Shown piece by piece: positions 18,450 to 27,466 of a stretch of DNA of 64,000 nucleotides. Within the stretch, counting starts at the first letter, position 1. Each line of letters begins with the position of its first letter. Location: NCBI RefSeq assembly GCF_023380245.1, contig NZ_CP093365.1, forward strand, positions 1,116,001-1,180,000, in the 5' to 3' direction. The position numbers were made by a program, and so were the translations under genes. The DNA comes from Bombilactobacillus thymidiniphilus (lineage in GTDB: Bacteria; Bacillota; Bacilli; Lactobacillales; Lactobacillaceae). The notes below the pieces were generated by a model, which worked only from the letters and a program-made list of their open reading frames with translations, was not told where the DNA came from and did no database searches.

Positions 18450-18558
18450 CGTAGACTTATTTGAGGTCTTTTATTAGACTATGGTTTGATAAAAGAATTC
18501 AATTAGAGGTGGACTAACGTATCTTCTTGCTGCATATGCCGAGGGGATGCGTTTTTTT
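18450..18558 (+). ncRNA. Structured leader RNA upstream of trmL, candidate 23S-methyl-type element
   Basis: Two hairpins. The first pairs 18468-18479 with 18484-18495 (12 bp, loop TATG). The second pairs 18517-18527 with 18542-18552 (11 bp with G-U pairs) and ends in seven T, a complete intrinsic terminator before the gene it precedes. A linker (18496-18516) contains AGAGGTGGACTAACG. The two-hairpin-plus-terminator layout ahead of a predicted RNA methyltransferase in a lactobacillus fits the published 23S-methyl RNA motif; this is recalled, not searched. It should act by controlling read-through. Confidence 0.6.
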
Positions 18559-18590
18559 ATGATCTATATTAAATAATAAGGAGTATTATT

Positions 18591-19100
18591 ATGACTAATC
18601 ATATTGCATTGTTTGAGCCATTGATGCCAGCTAATACCGGCAATATTGCGCGTACTTGTGCAGGGACGGATACTGTTTTGCATTTAATTCGGCCTTTAGG
18701 ATTTAGCTTGGATGATAAACATATGAAGCGTGCGGGGCTAGATTATTGGGATAAAGTGAAATTAGTTTTGCACGATGATTTGGCTGATTTTATGGCTAGC
18801 GTACCCGACAAGAAACATCTGTATTTGATTACAAAATTTTCTGATCAAGTTTACAGTGATGCGGATTATTCAGATGTTAGTCAAGATCATTATTTTTTGT
18901 TTGGTAAAGAGACCACTGGTTTGCCAGAAAAATTCATGCGCGAATATCAAGAGCAGTGTTTACGAATACCGATGACTGAAAATATTCGGGCTTTAAATTT
19001 GTCGAACAGTTGCGCTTTGGTTATTTATGAAGCTGTGCGCCAGCAAAAGTTTCAAGGCTTAGAATTAACACACTATTACGAGCACGATAAATTACATTAA
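18591..19100 (+). CDS. trmL: tRNA (cytidine/uridine-34-2'-O)-methyltransferase TrmL
   Basis: SPOUT-class enzyme that methylates the wobble ribose of leucine tRNAs; older annotations call it CspR or an rRNA methylase. 169 residues, the compact SPOUT domain only. Motifs: [18 protein letters not shown] at the N terminus, [10 protein letters not shown] (the SAM-knot motif), and [24 protein letters not shown] at the C terminus. AAGGAG precedes the ATG by eight bases. A terminator-bearing leader precedes it and DUF1149 follows after 19 bases. Confidence 0.93.
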   Translation: MTNHIALFEPLMPANTGNIARTCAGTDTVLHLIRPLGFSLDDKHMKRAGLDYWDKVKLVLHDDLADFMASVPDKKHLYLITKFSDQVYSDADYSDVSQDHYFLFGKETTGLPEKFMREYQEQCLRIPMTENIRALNLSNSCALVIYEAVRQQKFQGLELTHYYEHDKLH

Positions 19101-19119
19101 AATTTCTGGAGGTTATAAA

Positions 19120-19497
19120 ATGCAAGTAGCTAGTGGACCAATAATTATGCAGTCGTATCATTATGATTTAGTGGAGGCTGATAGTGAAGCTAAAACCGAT
19201 ATTCAAGTGCAAATACAAAATTATGAAGTCGAAGATGAAAATGTATCTGGTACTATGATCCAGCTTTTAATACCTTTTGATGTTCATCCAGAAAATGTTG
19301 GTTTTGCGATTTCTGGATTGGTAGGACAAGTAATTCAACTGACAGATTTTACAGGTGAGATTAGTGATTTAACGGGTGAACAAGTTGAACAATTGTCTCG
19401 TCCCTTAATTACAGAAATTCAGTCCTTAACTTATCAAGTTACTGCTTTGACACTAGACCATGGTTATAATTTGGATTTTCAAGCTAACACAAATTGA
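19120..19497 (+). CDS. DUF1149 family protein
   Basis: 125-residue protein of the DUF1149 family, found in lactic acid bacteria; function unknown, with a SecB-like fold suggested for the family. Good RBS (TGGAGG, eight bases before the ATG). All-beta and acidic: DIQVQIQNYEVEDEN, MIQLLIPFDVHPENVGFAISG, then an alpha-helical stretch with LSRPLITEIQSLTYQVT near the end. No signal peptide or membrane span. Nineteen bases after trmL, so probably the second gene of that transcript. Confidence 0.8.
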   Translation: MQVASGPIIMQSYHYDLVEADSEAKTDIQVQIQNYEVEDENVSGTMIQLLIPFDVHPENVGFAISGLVGQVIQLTDFTGEISDLTGEQVEQLSRPLITEIQSLTYQVTALTLDHGYNLDFQANTN

Positions 19498-19535
19498 TAT
19501 TTTTGCAAAAAAAATAATTTATTTTTTATGGAAAC

Positions 19536-19541
19536 TATAAT
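19536..19541 (+). promoter_or_regulatory. Probable -10 of the exopolysaccharide operon promoter
   Basis: TATAAT in a very AT-rich gap, 34 bases before the first polysaccharide gene. No clear -35 at 17 bases. Confidence 0.45.
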
Positions 19542-19574
19542 AAAATATTTATAAATTAGTTTTGGAGGATATAA

Positions 19575-20342
19575 ATGGACCAAACCCTAAGCGTTGCTGC
19601 TTTCGGTAGAATTATGAAAAAGCATTGGCGAATTCTACTGAATAGTACAGTGGCAGGCATTGTCTTAGCTTTGATCGTTACTTTTATTGTGATGACTCCG
19701 AAATATCAATCACAAACGCAAGTCGTCGTTTCTTTGCCTAAAACAGCTTCTCGTAATGGTGCTAATGATGTCAGCAATAACTTACAGTTAGTAAACACTT
19801 ATAAGGAATTTGTCACGGGTGATGTTGTCTTAGAGCGTTCATCGCAAGCTTTAGCTAAAATGGGCATTAAACGCAGTAGTGCTCGTTTGAAAAAAGAAAT
19901 AAAGGTTACACAACCACAGAATTCTTTGATGTTTACTATTACTGTTACAGATACTAGTCGCTATGATGCTAAGGTTATTGCTGATACGGTTTCTGACTCC
20001 TTTCGCAATAATGTCACAAAATATATTAGTGTTAGTAAAATTGCAATTGTTTCTCAAGCGCAATTAGCTCAGGCACCTGCTACACCCAAAAAGTCTTTTA
20101 ATCTAATGATTGGCTTAGCTTTTGGAATCGTTGCTGGTATTATTTTAGCGTTATTGCTGGAAATGACTGATTTAACTGTGAAGGATGAAGAATTTATTAA
20201 GGATAAATTGGGTTTGCCTATCATTGGTTATGTTTCACAAATTTCGCTCCCCGATTTACAAAAAACGACTAGAATTCGCTCATTTGCTGCTGATGAGCAA
20301 GCAGTTAAACCGCAAATGTCGCGTTTTCATTCGGAAGATTAG
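19575..20342 (+). CDS. Polysaccharide chain-length regulator / BY-kinase modulator (Wzz, CapA-like)
   Basis: Membrane protein that controls polysaccharide chain length and activates the partner tyrosine kinase. 255 residues: a first membrane helix at about 22-42, an extracellular Wzz domain, the conserved proline region AQAPATPKKS before the second helix (about 177-198), and a cytoplasmic tail that in this family contacts the kinase. TTTGGAGG precedes the ATG. First gene of a nine-gene cluster; the kinase follows 11 bases later. Confidence 0.9.
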   Translation: MDQTLSVAAFGRIMKKHWRILLNSTVAGIVLALIVTFIVMTPKYQSQTQVVVSLPKTASRNGANDVSNNLQLVNTYKEFVTGDVVLERSSQALAKMGIKRSSARLKKEIKVTQPQNSLMFTITVTDTSRYDAKVIADTVSDSFRNNVTKYISVSKIAIVSQAQLAQAPATPKKSFNLMIGLAFGIVAGIILALLLEMTDLTVKDEEFIKDKLGLPIIGYVSQISLPDLQKTTRIRSFAADEQAVKPQMSRFHSED

Positions 20343-20353
20343 GTGAGTCAAAA

Positions 20354-21070
20354 ATGTTTAATCGTAAGAAAAATAAGACCAAATTTGCGACACGACCACA
20401 ACCAGTTAGTTTGATTAGTTTATTAGATTCTCGTTCTAATATTACCGAACAATATCGGACGATCCGAACCAACGTGCAATTTGCATCTTCCAGTGACCAC
20501 CCAATTAAATCCATTGTAGTTACTTCTGCTGGTCCGAGCGAAGGTAAGTCTACAACTGCTGCTAATTTGGCGGTGGTTTTTGCTAAGTCTGGTCAAAAAG
20601 TATTGCTGGTAGATGCTGATATGCGTAAACCGACGGTTTGGCGCAGTTTTAAGTTAAATAATGAACAGGGTTTGAGTACTTTGCTAGTTTCAGCAAATGA
20701 TGTTACGCAAGCAATACAAAAAACGGTTATTGAAGAGTTAGATATTTTAACTAGTGGACCTAAACCGCCCAATCCTTCAGAATTATTAGGATCTAAGCGT
20801 AAAGATGAAGTTTTGCTGCAGTTAAATTATTTATACGATATTATCATTATGGATATGCCACCAGTTGTAACAGTTACTGATGCACAAATTATGGCTTCTA
20901 AAGCCGATGGCACTATTTTAGTTACGCGAGAAAATATGAGTGATAAAACGGATCTAATCAAAGCTAAAGAATTGTTAGATATTGCGCATGCTCGCATTTT
21001 GGGTGTTGTTTATAATTGTGTTGCCAACACTAAAGAACGTAATGATTACTATGGTGCATTTGCCAAATAG
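20354..21070 (+). CDS. Tyrosine-protein kinase CpsD/CapB family (BY-kinase)
   Basis: Cytoplasmic bacterial tyrosine kinase that works with the Wzz-like protein to regulate polysaccharide assembly. 238 residues. Walker A is SAGPSEGKSTTAANL near residue 58, Walker A' is LLVDADMRKP, Walker B is IIIMDMPPVV. The N-terminal SNITEQYRTIRTNVQF oligomerisation motif is present. The C-terminal tyrosine cluster is minimal: only an adjacent Tyr pair (NDYYGAFAK) instead of the usual four or more. No PHP-type phosphatase gene (CpsB/Wzb) accompanies it in the cluster. Confidence 0.92.
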   Translation: MFNRKKNKTKFATRPQPVSLISLLDSRSNITEQYRTIRTNVQFASSSDHPIKSIVVTSAGPSEGKSTTAANLAVVFAKSGQKVLLVDADMRKPTVWRSFKLNNEQGLSTLLVSANDVTQAIQKTVIEELDILTSGPKPPNPSELLGSKRKDEVLLQLNYLYDIIIMDMPPVVTVTDAQIMASKADGTILVTRENMSDKTDLIKAKELLDIAHARILGVVYNCVANTKERNDYYGAFAK

Positions 21071-21138
21071 TTTAGAATTAAGTAAAGTAATTGTTGATTA
21101 ATTTTGTCACAAATGTCGTTACTTTTAAGGGAGACTTA

Positions 21139-22077
21139 ATGAAATATTTAGTTACAGGTGGGGCAGGCTTTATCGGCGCCAACTTAGTAGAATATTTAGT
21201 CAATGCTAATGAACAAGTTGTGGTGGTCGATGATCTGTCAATGGGTCAATATCAAAATATTGCAGCATTGGTAGGCGATAAGTTGCGATTTTATAAGCAT
21301 TCTATTACGGATGATGCTTTTATGACAGAATTATTGCTTGCTGAAAAATTTGATTATATTATTTTGCTGGGTGCAATAGCTAGTGTGGCGGATTCTATTG
21401 CGCGTCCCATGCAAACACATCAGGTTAACTTGGAAGCCAATCTGCATATTTTAGAAACTATCCGTAAAAATCAATTGCCCTTGAAGAAATTGTTATTTGC
21501 TTCTTCGGCCGCCGTATACGGCAATCAAGGTGAATTACCTAAAAAAGAAACCTCGCCAATTGATCCTTTGTCACCTTATGCGATTGACAAATTTGCCAGC
21601 GAACGCTATGTCATCAACTACGGTAAATTATATGGTCTAAAAACGGTAGCAGTGCGCTTTTTTAACGTTTATGGTCCTAAGCAAAATCCTGCTTCACCTT
21701 ATTCGGGGGTACTTTCGATTATTAATGATTGTCTGCTGAATAATAAGAAGTTTACGATGTATGGTGATGGACAACAAACGCGGGATTTTGTTTACGTTAA
21801 AGATGTTGTTATAGCATTAATGCTACTCTTAAATGAGCCAACAGCGTTGCACGATGTTTATAATATAGCTACTGGTACACCAACCACTTTGACTGAAAAT
21901 ATTATGGCTTTTGAAAAAGTTTGGCATAAAAAATTAGTTGTGCAACATGAACCAAGTCGAGCGGGTGACATCCAGTATTCTTATGCTAATATTGCTAAGC
22001 TAAAAGCTCTGGGCTTCACGCCTCAATACGATATTCAAGAAGGCTTATTCGAGTACATTCAACAAACAAAAAAATAA
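21139..22077 (+). CDS. NAD-dependent epimerase (UDP-glucose/GlcNAc 4-epimerase-like)
   Basis: Extended short-chain dehydrogenase that inverts C4 of a UDP-sugar to supply the polysaccharide cluster. The start at ATG 21139 follows AAGGGAG; the 16-codon upstream extension has no RBS. 312 residues. NAD-binding GGAGFIG is at residue 7-13, the catalytic triad is SSAAVYG with Ser near 121-123 and YAIDK (Tyr-x-x-x-Lys) near 147, and FFNVYGPKQNPAS binds substrate. Specificity for Glc/Gal versus GlcNAc/GalNAc cannot be told. Confidence 0.9.
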   Translation: MKYLVTGGAGFIGANLVEYLVNANEQVVVVDDLSMGQYQNIAALVGDKLRFYKHSITDDAFMTELLLAEKFDYIILLGAIASVADSIARPMQTHQVNLEANLHILETIRKNQLPLKKLLFASSAAVYGNQGELPKKETSPIDPLSPYAIDKFASERYVINYGKLYGLKTVAVRFFNVYGPKQNPASPYSGVLSIINDCLLNNKKFTMYGDGQQTRDFVYVKDVVIALMLLLNEPTALHDVYNIATGTPTTLTENIMAFEKVWHKKLVVQHEPSRAGDIQYSYANIAKLKALGFTPQYDIQEGLFEYIQQTKK

Positions 22078-22100
22078 ACTGCCAGAAAGGCGCCAGAACT

Positions 22101-23477
22101 TTGTCCATTAATAAAGATATGAACAGTGTTATTGACCCACAACAGCATTTTTACAGCAGTTTACAACTCAAAATAGTAAAGTTTGTCAATTTAGTTGGGG
22201 TAACGGCTATTTTTGCTTTAACATGGTTGTTTAGTTATGCAACTATGACTGCTGCCCACCTTAATAATTACGGAAATCATTTAGTTATTTTTTTATTTTC
22301 TCTTATTTACTTTTTTTATGGTCGCACGTATGACGCTTTTGTTGTGTCGCTATCTTCGATAGGTGATAAAGTTTATAGTCAAGCACTGGCTTGTTTCTTC
22401 ACGAATACGATTATGTATATTGTGATTGTAATTTTAGCAGGCTCGTTAATTCATATTGGACCCTTAATTTTGTGTTTTGTGTTACAAATTTTTTTCGCGC
22501 TTGTTTGGAGTAAAGTCACTGAATATTGGTATTTTAAGAAATTTCCAGCACAAAAAACACTTTTACTGGGTGATGAATTAGCGGATTTTCGCGCGTTGCT
22601 TCATAAGCATGGCTTGAAACGCAATTTTATTATACAAAAAACTATGAATCTGCAGACTTTTTTTTTAAATGATCTTTCTCAATTACGTAATTTTGATTGT
22701 GTTTTCTTGATTAATATTCATAGTCACGAGCGTAATCAAATACTTAAATATTGTGTAACGCACGATATTAAAGTTTATATTGTCCCACGTATTGGTGATC
22801 TTATTATGTGCAGCTCAACACCAGTTCATATTTTGCATCTGCCTTTACTATATTTAGGACGTTACAATCCTAAGCCAGAATATTTATTGCTTAAAAGAAT
22901 ATTTGATTTAATTTTAGCGGGTCTCGTCTTTATTTTATTAATTCCGTCATTTGTTTTGATTGCGATGGCAATCAAAATTGAAGATCGTGGACCAATTTTT
23001 TATAAGCAAGTACGTTTAACTAAAGATGGTCAATTGTTTAATGTTTTGAAGTTTCGCTCAATGCAAGTTGATGCAGAGCAAGCTGGCAAAGCATTATTGA
23101 GCACTGGTAGTAATGACAAGCGTGTCACTAAAGTGGGAACTATTTTACGAAAATTTCGCCTAGATGAATTACCCCAATTATTAAATATTATTCGCGGCGA
23201 AATGAGCATTGTGGGGCCACGACCAGAAAGACCGGAAATTGCTACTGAATATGCAAAAAATTTACCAGAATTTGTGTTACGCTTGCAAACTAAAGCTGGT
23301 TTGACGGGCTATGCACAAGTTTATGGCAAATATAATACAACACCTTATGCCAAACTCGAAATGGATTTAATTTATTTGGCTAATTCTAGTCTGCTTGAAG
23401 ATTTAAAAATTATTTTTGCTACAGTGAAAATTTTATTTAAATCAGATAGTACTGAAGGATTTGAAACCGATGAATAA
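22101..23477 (+). CDS. Undecaprenyl-phosphate sugar phosphotransferase (initiating glycosyltransferase)
   Basis: Starts the repeat unit by moving a sugar-1-phosphate onto undecaprenyl phosphate. 458 residues: four or five N-terminal membrane helices, a CoA-binding-like middle region, a re-entrant helix (ILAGLVFILLIPSFVLIAMA), then the catalytic domain with KFRSMQVDAE, RKFRLDELPQLLN, and EMSIVGPRPERPE. The donor is probably glucose or galactose by family, not provable here. The start is likely TTG at 22101, following GAAAGG; ATG 22119 is possible but has no RBS. Confidence 0.92.
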   Translation: MSINKDMNSVIDPQQHFYSSLQLKIVKFVNLVGVTAIFALTWLFSYATMTAAHLNNYGNHLVIFLFSLIYFFYGRTYDAFVVSLSSIGDKVYSQALACFFTNTIMYIVIVILAGSLIHIGPLILCFVLQIFFALVWSKVTEYWYFKKFPAQKTLLLGDELADFRALLHKHGLKRNFIIQKTMNLQTFFLNDLSQLRNFDCVFLINIHSHERNQILKYCVTHDIKVYIVPRIGDLIMCSSTPVHILHLPLLYLGRYNPKPEYLLLKRIFDLILAGLVFILLIPSFVLIAMAIKIEDRGPIFYKQVRLTKDGQLFNVLKFRSMQVDAEQAGKALLSTGSNDKRVTKVGTILRKFRLDELPQLLNIIRGEMSIVGPRPERPEIATEYAKNLPEFVLRLQTKAGLTGYAQVYGKYNTTPYAKLEMDLIYLANSSLLEDLKIIFATVKILFKSDSTEGFETDE

Positions 23478-24282
23478 AATAAATTCACCCTTTATTTCGA
23501 TTATTATTCCAGTTTATAATGCGGCTCATTATTTGCCACAAACGTTAGACAGTGTTTTGCAGCAAACGGAGCAAAATTTTGAAATATTAATTTTGGATGA
23601 TTATTCCATAGACGATTCTTTTCTAATTGCACAAAATTACGCTCATTTATATCCGCAAGTTCATTGTTGGCAAAATCCTACTAATTTAGGAGTGGCAAAA
23701 ACGCGTAATCGAGGTGTTAAAAAAGCGCAAGGAGAATGGATTGCTTTTTTAGATGCAGATGATCAATGGAAACCAACAAAATTAGCGCAGCAAAGGCAAG
23801 TAATGTTGGAAAATTCGACTGCTCAATTCATTTTTACCGAGGCTACTTTTTGTGATCAGAAGGGACAAATAATTGACTATCATTTATCTGTCCCTAAGTT
23901 TATTAATTATCACAAACTATTAAAGCAAAATAAAATACCGTGTTCTTCTGTATTAATAGCCAAAAGCTTGTTAGTCTCGCATCCGTTGCCTGATGGTGAC
24001 GGTTTTCATGAAGACTATGCTACGTGGTTGGCAATTTTAAAAACAGGGGTTGTCGCTCAAGGAGTTCAACTACCTTTGATTATTTATCGATTAGATAAAA
24101 CTTCCAAATCTGGCAATAAAATTAAATCGATTAGTATGACTTATCGAACTTATCGCCAAAGTGGACTGTCGGTTGTTCACACATTATATTATTTAACTTG
24201 GTATTTATTTAAAAATTCTATCAAATATTTTAAATTAATGACAAAATTGATGAAAGGTAAACTAAAAAGTGAAGCAGCCTGA
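23470..24282 (+). CDS. Glycosyltransferase family 2
   Basis: Cytoplasmic-face inverting transferase adding one sugar to the lipid-linked repeat unit. Start ATG 23470 overlaps the end of the previous gene and has GAAGGAT ten bases upstream; TTG 23461 is less likely. 270 residues. The GT-A signatures are SIIIPVYNAAHYLPQTLDS, ILDDYSIDDS, NLGVAKTRNRGV, and the metal-binding DXD as LDADDQW. HEDYATWL contains the catalytic-base ED. C-terminal residues are basic and hydrophobic, suggesting peripheral membrane contact. Confidence 0.9.
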   Translation: MNKINSPFISIIIPVYNAAHYLPQTLDSVLQQTEQNFEILILDDYSIDDSFLIAQNYAHLYPQVHCWQNPTNLGVAKTRNRGVKKAQGEWIAFLDADDQWKPTKLAQQRQVMLENSTAQFIFTEATFCDQKGQIIDYHLSVPKFINYHKLLKQNKIPCSSVLIAKSLLVSHPLPDGDGFHEDYATWLAILKTGVVAQGVQLPLIIYRLDKTSKSGNKIKSISMTYRTYRQSGLSVVHTLYYLTWYLFKNSIKYFKLMTKLMKGKLKSEAA

Positions 24283-25276
24283 TTTTGCGATTGATTTTAT
24301 TATTTCGTGGGTGAACTATGATGACCCGCACTGGCAAAAAAAATATCAACAGCATGCGCATGCCGACCACGATTATAGTTCCAGAATTCGTTATCGTGAT
24401 TATGGTACGCTTAAATATGCTTTGCGTTCTATAGAAAGATATGCTCCGTGGGTTAATAAGATATTTTTAGTGACCGATCAACAAATCCCTACATGGCTTT
24501 GCACCACCAATGATCAATTGGTGGTGGTGGATCATCAAGATTATATTCCGCAACGATTTTTGCCAACATTTGATTCTAATGTTATTGAACTTAATTATTT
24601 TCAACTACCAGAATTAGCGGAACATTTCGTTTGCTTTAACGATGATATGCTATTAAATAAACCAGTCTCACCGAGCGATTTTTTTGATCAAGCGGGTAAT
24701 CCACGAGATTCATTGGCTTTAAATTCGATTATGCCAACGGAATTATTCGATCATGTTTATGTCAATAATTTAAGTATTGTCAATAATTTGTATCCTAAAG
24801 CGACTACTATGAAGCACTTATTTTTTCGATTTTTTACTTGGCGTAACTGGGAATGGAATTTGTTGACGTTATTATTGATGCCATGGCCAAAGTTTACGCG
24901 ATTTTATGATCCGCATATACCGTTATCATTTAAAAAAAGTTCTGGACAGCAGATATTGGAGCAGTATCCGGTAATTTTAGAAAAAACCGGTGCTGCTAAA
25001 TTTAGAACTGCTGATGACTTTTCTATTTGGGTGATTCGTTATTTGCAATTATTGTCCAGTGATTTTACACCGCGATCAGTGCATTTTGGTAAACAATATA
25101 ATATGCAAAATTGGGCTGGTTTTGTCCAAGATGTCCAACATTCTCGGCATGCTTTATTAAACATTAATGATTTTGATTTTTCTGATCCCCTTGACTTTCA
25201 AACAGCTGCCAAGGCAGTAGAGGAAGCTTTGACAACCAAATTTGCAACTCAGTGCAGCTTTGAGATTAAGGAGTAA
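24269..25276 (+). CDS. Stealth-family sugar-phosphate transferase
   Basis: Member of the Stealth family (capsular hexose/polyol phosphotransferases that make phosphodiester-linked polysaccharides). 335 residues. CR1: IDFIISWVNYDDPHW at the N terminus. CR2: RYRDYGTLKYALRSIERYAPWVNKI in two overlapping parts with FLVTDQQIPTWL. CR3: VCFNDDMLLNKPV. CR4: the late DDFSIWVIRYLQL. GTG start overlaps the GT2 stop, and AAAGG lies upstream. Its presence implies a phosphate in the polysaccharide repeat unit; this is inference from family. Confidence 0.88.
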   Translation: MKQPDFAIDFIISWVNYDDPHWQKKYQQHAHADHDYSSRIRYRDYGTLKYALRSIERYAPWVNKIFLVTDQQIPTWLCTTNDQLVVVDHQDYIPQRFLPTFDSNVIELNYFQLPELAEHFVCFNDDMLLNKPVSPSDFFDQAGNPRDSLALNSIMPTELFDHVYVNNLSIVNNLYPKATTMKHLFFRFFTWRNWEWNLLTLLLMPWPKFTRFYDPHIPLSFKKSSGQQILEQYPVILEKTGAAKFRTADDFSIWVIRYLQLLSSDFTPRSVHFGKQYNMQNWAGFVQDVQHSRHALLNINDFDFSDPLDFQTAAKAVEEALTTKFATQCSFEIKE

Positions 25277-25279
25277 TTG

Positions 25280-26377
25280 GTGGATATTAAGCTCAAACAA
25301 AATGTCCTTGTGTTAATAATTTCCATCGGTTATCAAGTTTTTTGTAGTAGCGCTTGGCAAGATATTCATACTAGTTTTTATTGGAAAATAGCCAATTATT
25401 TAATGTATGTAGCAATTTATTTTTTAGCAGCTTATGAAACAGCCTTCATGAATTTTAACAAAAAAAGGGCGATTTTTTTCGTTGTATTAACTAGTTTAAT
25501 TATCATAGGCTTGCTTAAAGGACAAACGGCAGCGGTGATGGTCTTTATCTACTGTGCATTAGCTATCAATATGTCAACACGTGATTTGATATCGGCTTAT
25601 TTAGTAGCGCTAATCATTGCAATTTTAATGGTAATTGTTTTATGCGTTGCTGGAATTTTGCCTAGTTATACAGAAGCAGGTCTTTTAGCATGGGGATTTA
25701 GGAATCCTAATGCACTAGGATTTTATTTAGCATTGATCTTTTTATTGGGACAAACTTTAGTTACCCATTCTAATTGGATAATAAACATTGTGGCATTTAT
25801 ATTAGTTCTTGTAGTTTATTTACCGCTTAATGACCATACAGCGTCTTTAATGATTATTTTGGGATTGGTTTTAGGTTGGTGTAGCTCCATATTTAAATAC
25901 AAGATAATTAATATTTGTATTTCCACTATGCCACTATTTTTTACCGGGTTAGTATTTTGGATCGGTCATAATTATACCAACTATGCGTGGATGCCTCGAT
26001 TTAATGATTTTTTTACGCTGCGTCCGATGATTTGGCATTTTTATTTTGATAATTTCCCCGTTACTTGGTTAGGTACTGCCATTCCTGATATGAAGTTAAT
26101 TGGTTTTGGTGCTTTTGATGGCGCTTACGCTTTTTATACGATTACTTTTGGCATATTATTTATTAGCACTGTAGTAGGTGCTTTAACGTGGTCATTGAAA
26201 AAAACTTTAAATAGCCAAAATTATTATTTGACGATTTTATTATTAGTTTTGACTTTGGCAGCTGTTTCTGAAAATACACCCTTTATTGGTTTCCAGTCAC
26301 CACTGATTCCTCTAGCTTTTTTGATTTGTTACCATACTTTATCCACTAAAAATGAATCTGACGGAGTACTAAAATGA
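25280..26377 (+). CDS. Polysaccharide polymerase (Wzy-like) membrane protein
   Basis: Identified by position and topology more than by motif: 365 residues, about ten to eleven hydrophobic helices, with a larger extracellular loop near residues 235-275 (FTLRPMIWHFYFDNFPVTWLG split by helices), as in O-antigen/EPS polymerases. The R-x-MIW segment resembles the polymerase periplasmic loop. Start GTG 25280 lies six bases after AAGGAG; TTG 25277 is too close. Sits between the Stealth gene and a GT4 with a 4-base overlap to the latter. Confidence 0.78.
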   Translation: MDIKLKQNVLVLIISIGYQVFCSSAWQDIHTSFYWKIANYLMYVAIYFLAAYETAFMNFNKKRAIFFVVLTSLIIIGLLKGQTAAVMVFIYCALAINMSTRDLISAYLVALIIAILMVIVLCVAGILPSYTEAGLLAWGFRNPNALGFYLALIFLLGQTLVTHSNWIINIVAFILVLVVYLPLNDHTASLMIILGLVLGWCSSIFKYKIINICISTMPLFFTGLVFWIGHNYTNYAWMPRFNDFFTLRPMIWHFYFDNFPVTWLGTAIPDMKLIGFGAFDGAYAFYTITFGILFISTVVGALTWSLKKTLNSQNYYLTILLLVLTLAAVSENTPFIGFQSPLIPLAFLICYHTLSTKNESDGVLK

Positions 26378-27450
26378 AGAAAAAAGTGTTAATTGTTGCT
26401 AGTTTTTTGGCGGGGCACGGTGGAGAAGAAACTGTTATTAAGCAATTTATTAATTTAATGGCACCGGAGTTTAAGATTGATTTATTGGTTGTGCCAGCTA
26501 TCGGTACTCAAACTTGGCTCAATGACGACCATGTGCCGCTAAATAGGCTTTATGTGACTACTAAACAAACTGCATCTGCGAAGTTTAGCTTTCTTTTACA
26601 TAACTTGAATAAAAGCCAGCCAGACATTGTAATATGTTTAACACCCAAATTATTATTTAATGTTTGGCTGATTCAAAAAATTTTACGACGTAATTTTCGT
26701 ATATTATCTTGGATACAATTTACTTTAAAAAATAAATTTGCACCAAAAATTTTACGTTTTTTAAGATTTGCAGATGGACATTTAGCTCTGACACGAGAAA
26801 TGGTTGCAGATTTAAAGGATTTACAAATTCCTGCTACAAAAATTTTTTTAGTGCATAATCCTGTTTTACCGCAAAATAAAGTTATTATTCCTGCTAAACC
26901 AACACGTTTTTTGTTTGTGGGGCGCATTGAATTTAAAGGTGACAAGAATTTGCAAGAGCTATTGCATGCTTTAGCTTTAATTGAACCAACACAAAACTGG
27001 CAATTAGATATTTATGGTCACGATGATTCGCCAAAACAACAAGAAACTCAACAATGCAAAGCTTTGATTGCACACTTACATTTAGCTACACGTGTTAATT
27101 GGCGTGGTTTTCAACCACAATTATGGCAAAATTTGCAAAGAGCAGATTGTCTAATTTTACCATCATGTTCAGAAAGTTTTGGGATGGCAGTCTGCGAGGC
27201 AATTAGTTACGGGTTGCCAGTAGTAGCAGCAAATAGCGCCTGTGGTCCTGTTGAGATTATAAATAATAACAATGGTTTCTTGTATTCAAGTGGCAATATA
27301 CAACAGTTAAGTAGTTATTTAACCGGTTTTTGTCAGCATAAATATCAATTTGAAGCAGAGAAAGTTAAAAAAAGCATTGAACCATTTTATACGGATAATT
27401 ATCAACAAAATGTTAGTCAGATACTCCAGCACTTGCTAAAAGAAAATTAA
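26374..27450 (+). CDS. Glycosyltransferase family 4
   Basis: Retaining GT-B glycosyltransferase acting on the cytoplasmic face. 358 residues. N-terminal nucleotide-like lobe (KKKVLIVASFLAGHGGEETV), the C-terminal donor lobe with LFVGRIEFKGDKNLQEL, RVNWRGFQPQLW, and the GT4 E-x7-E motif ESFGMAVCEAISYGLPVV. The ATG overlaps the preceding stop (ATGA). Donor sugar unknown. Confidence 0.9.
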   Translation: MKKKVLIVASFLAGHGGEETVIKQFINLMAPEFKIDLLVVPAIGTQTWLNDDHVPLNRLYVTTKQTASAKFSFLLHNLNKSQPDIVICLTPKLLFNVWLIQKILRRNFRILSWIQFTLKNKFAPKILRFLRFADGHLALTREMVADLKDLQIPATKIFLVHNPVLPQNKVIIPAKPTRFLFVGRIEFKGDKNLQELLHALALIEPTQNWQLDIYGHDDSPKQQETQQCKALIAHLHLATRVNWRGFQPQLWQNLQRADCLILPSCSESFGMAVCEAISYGLPVVAANSACGPVEIINNNNGFLYSSGNIQQLSSYLTGFCQHKYQFEAEKVKKSIEPFYTDNYQQNVSQILQHLLKEN

Positions 27451-27466
27451 GGTGTAATACGGAAAT

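Noticed and set aside
18496-18558. T-box riboswitch before trmL (AGAGGTGGACTAACG resembles the T-box sequence)
   Set aside because: No Stem I with specifier loop, the AGGGTGGNACCGCG core is poorly matched, and trmL is not a typical T-box gene.
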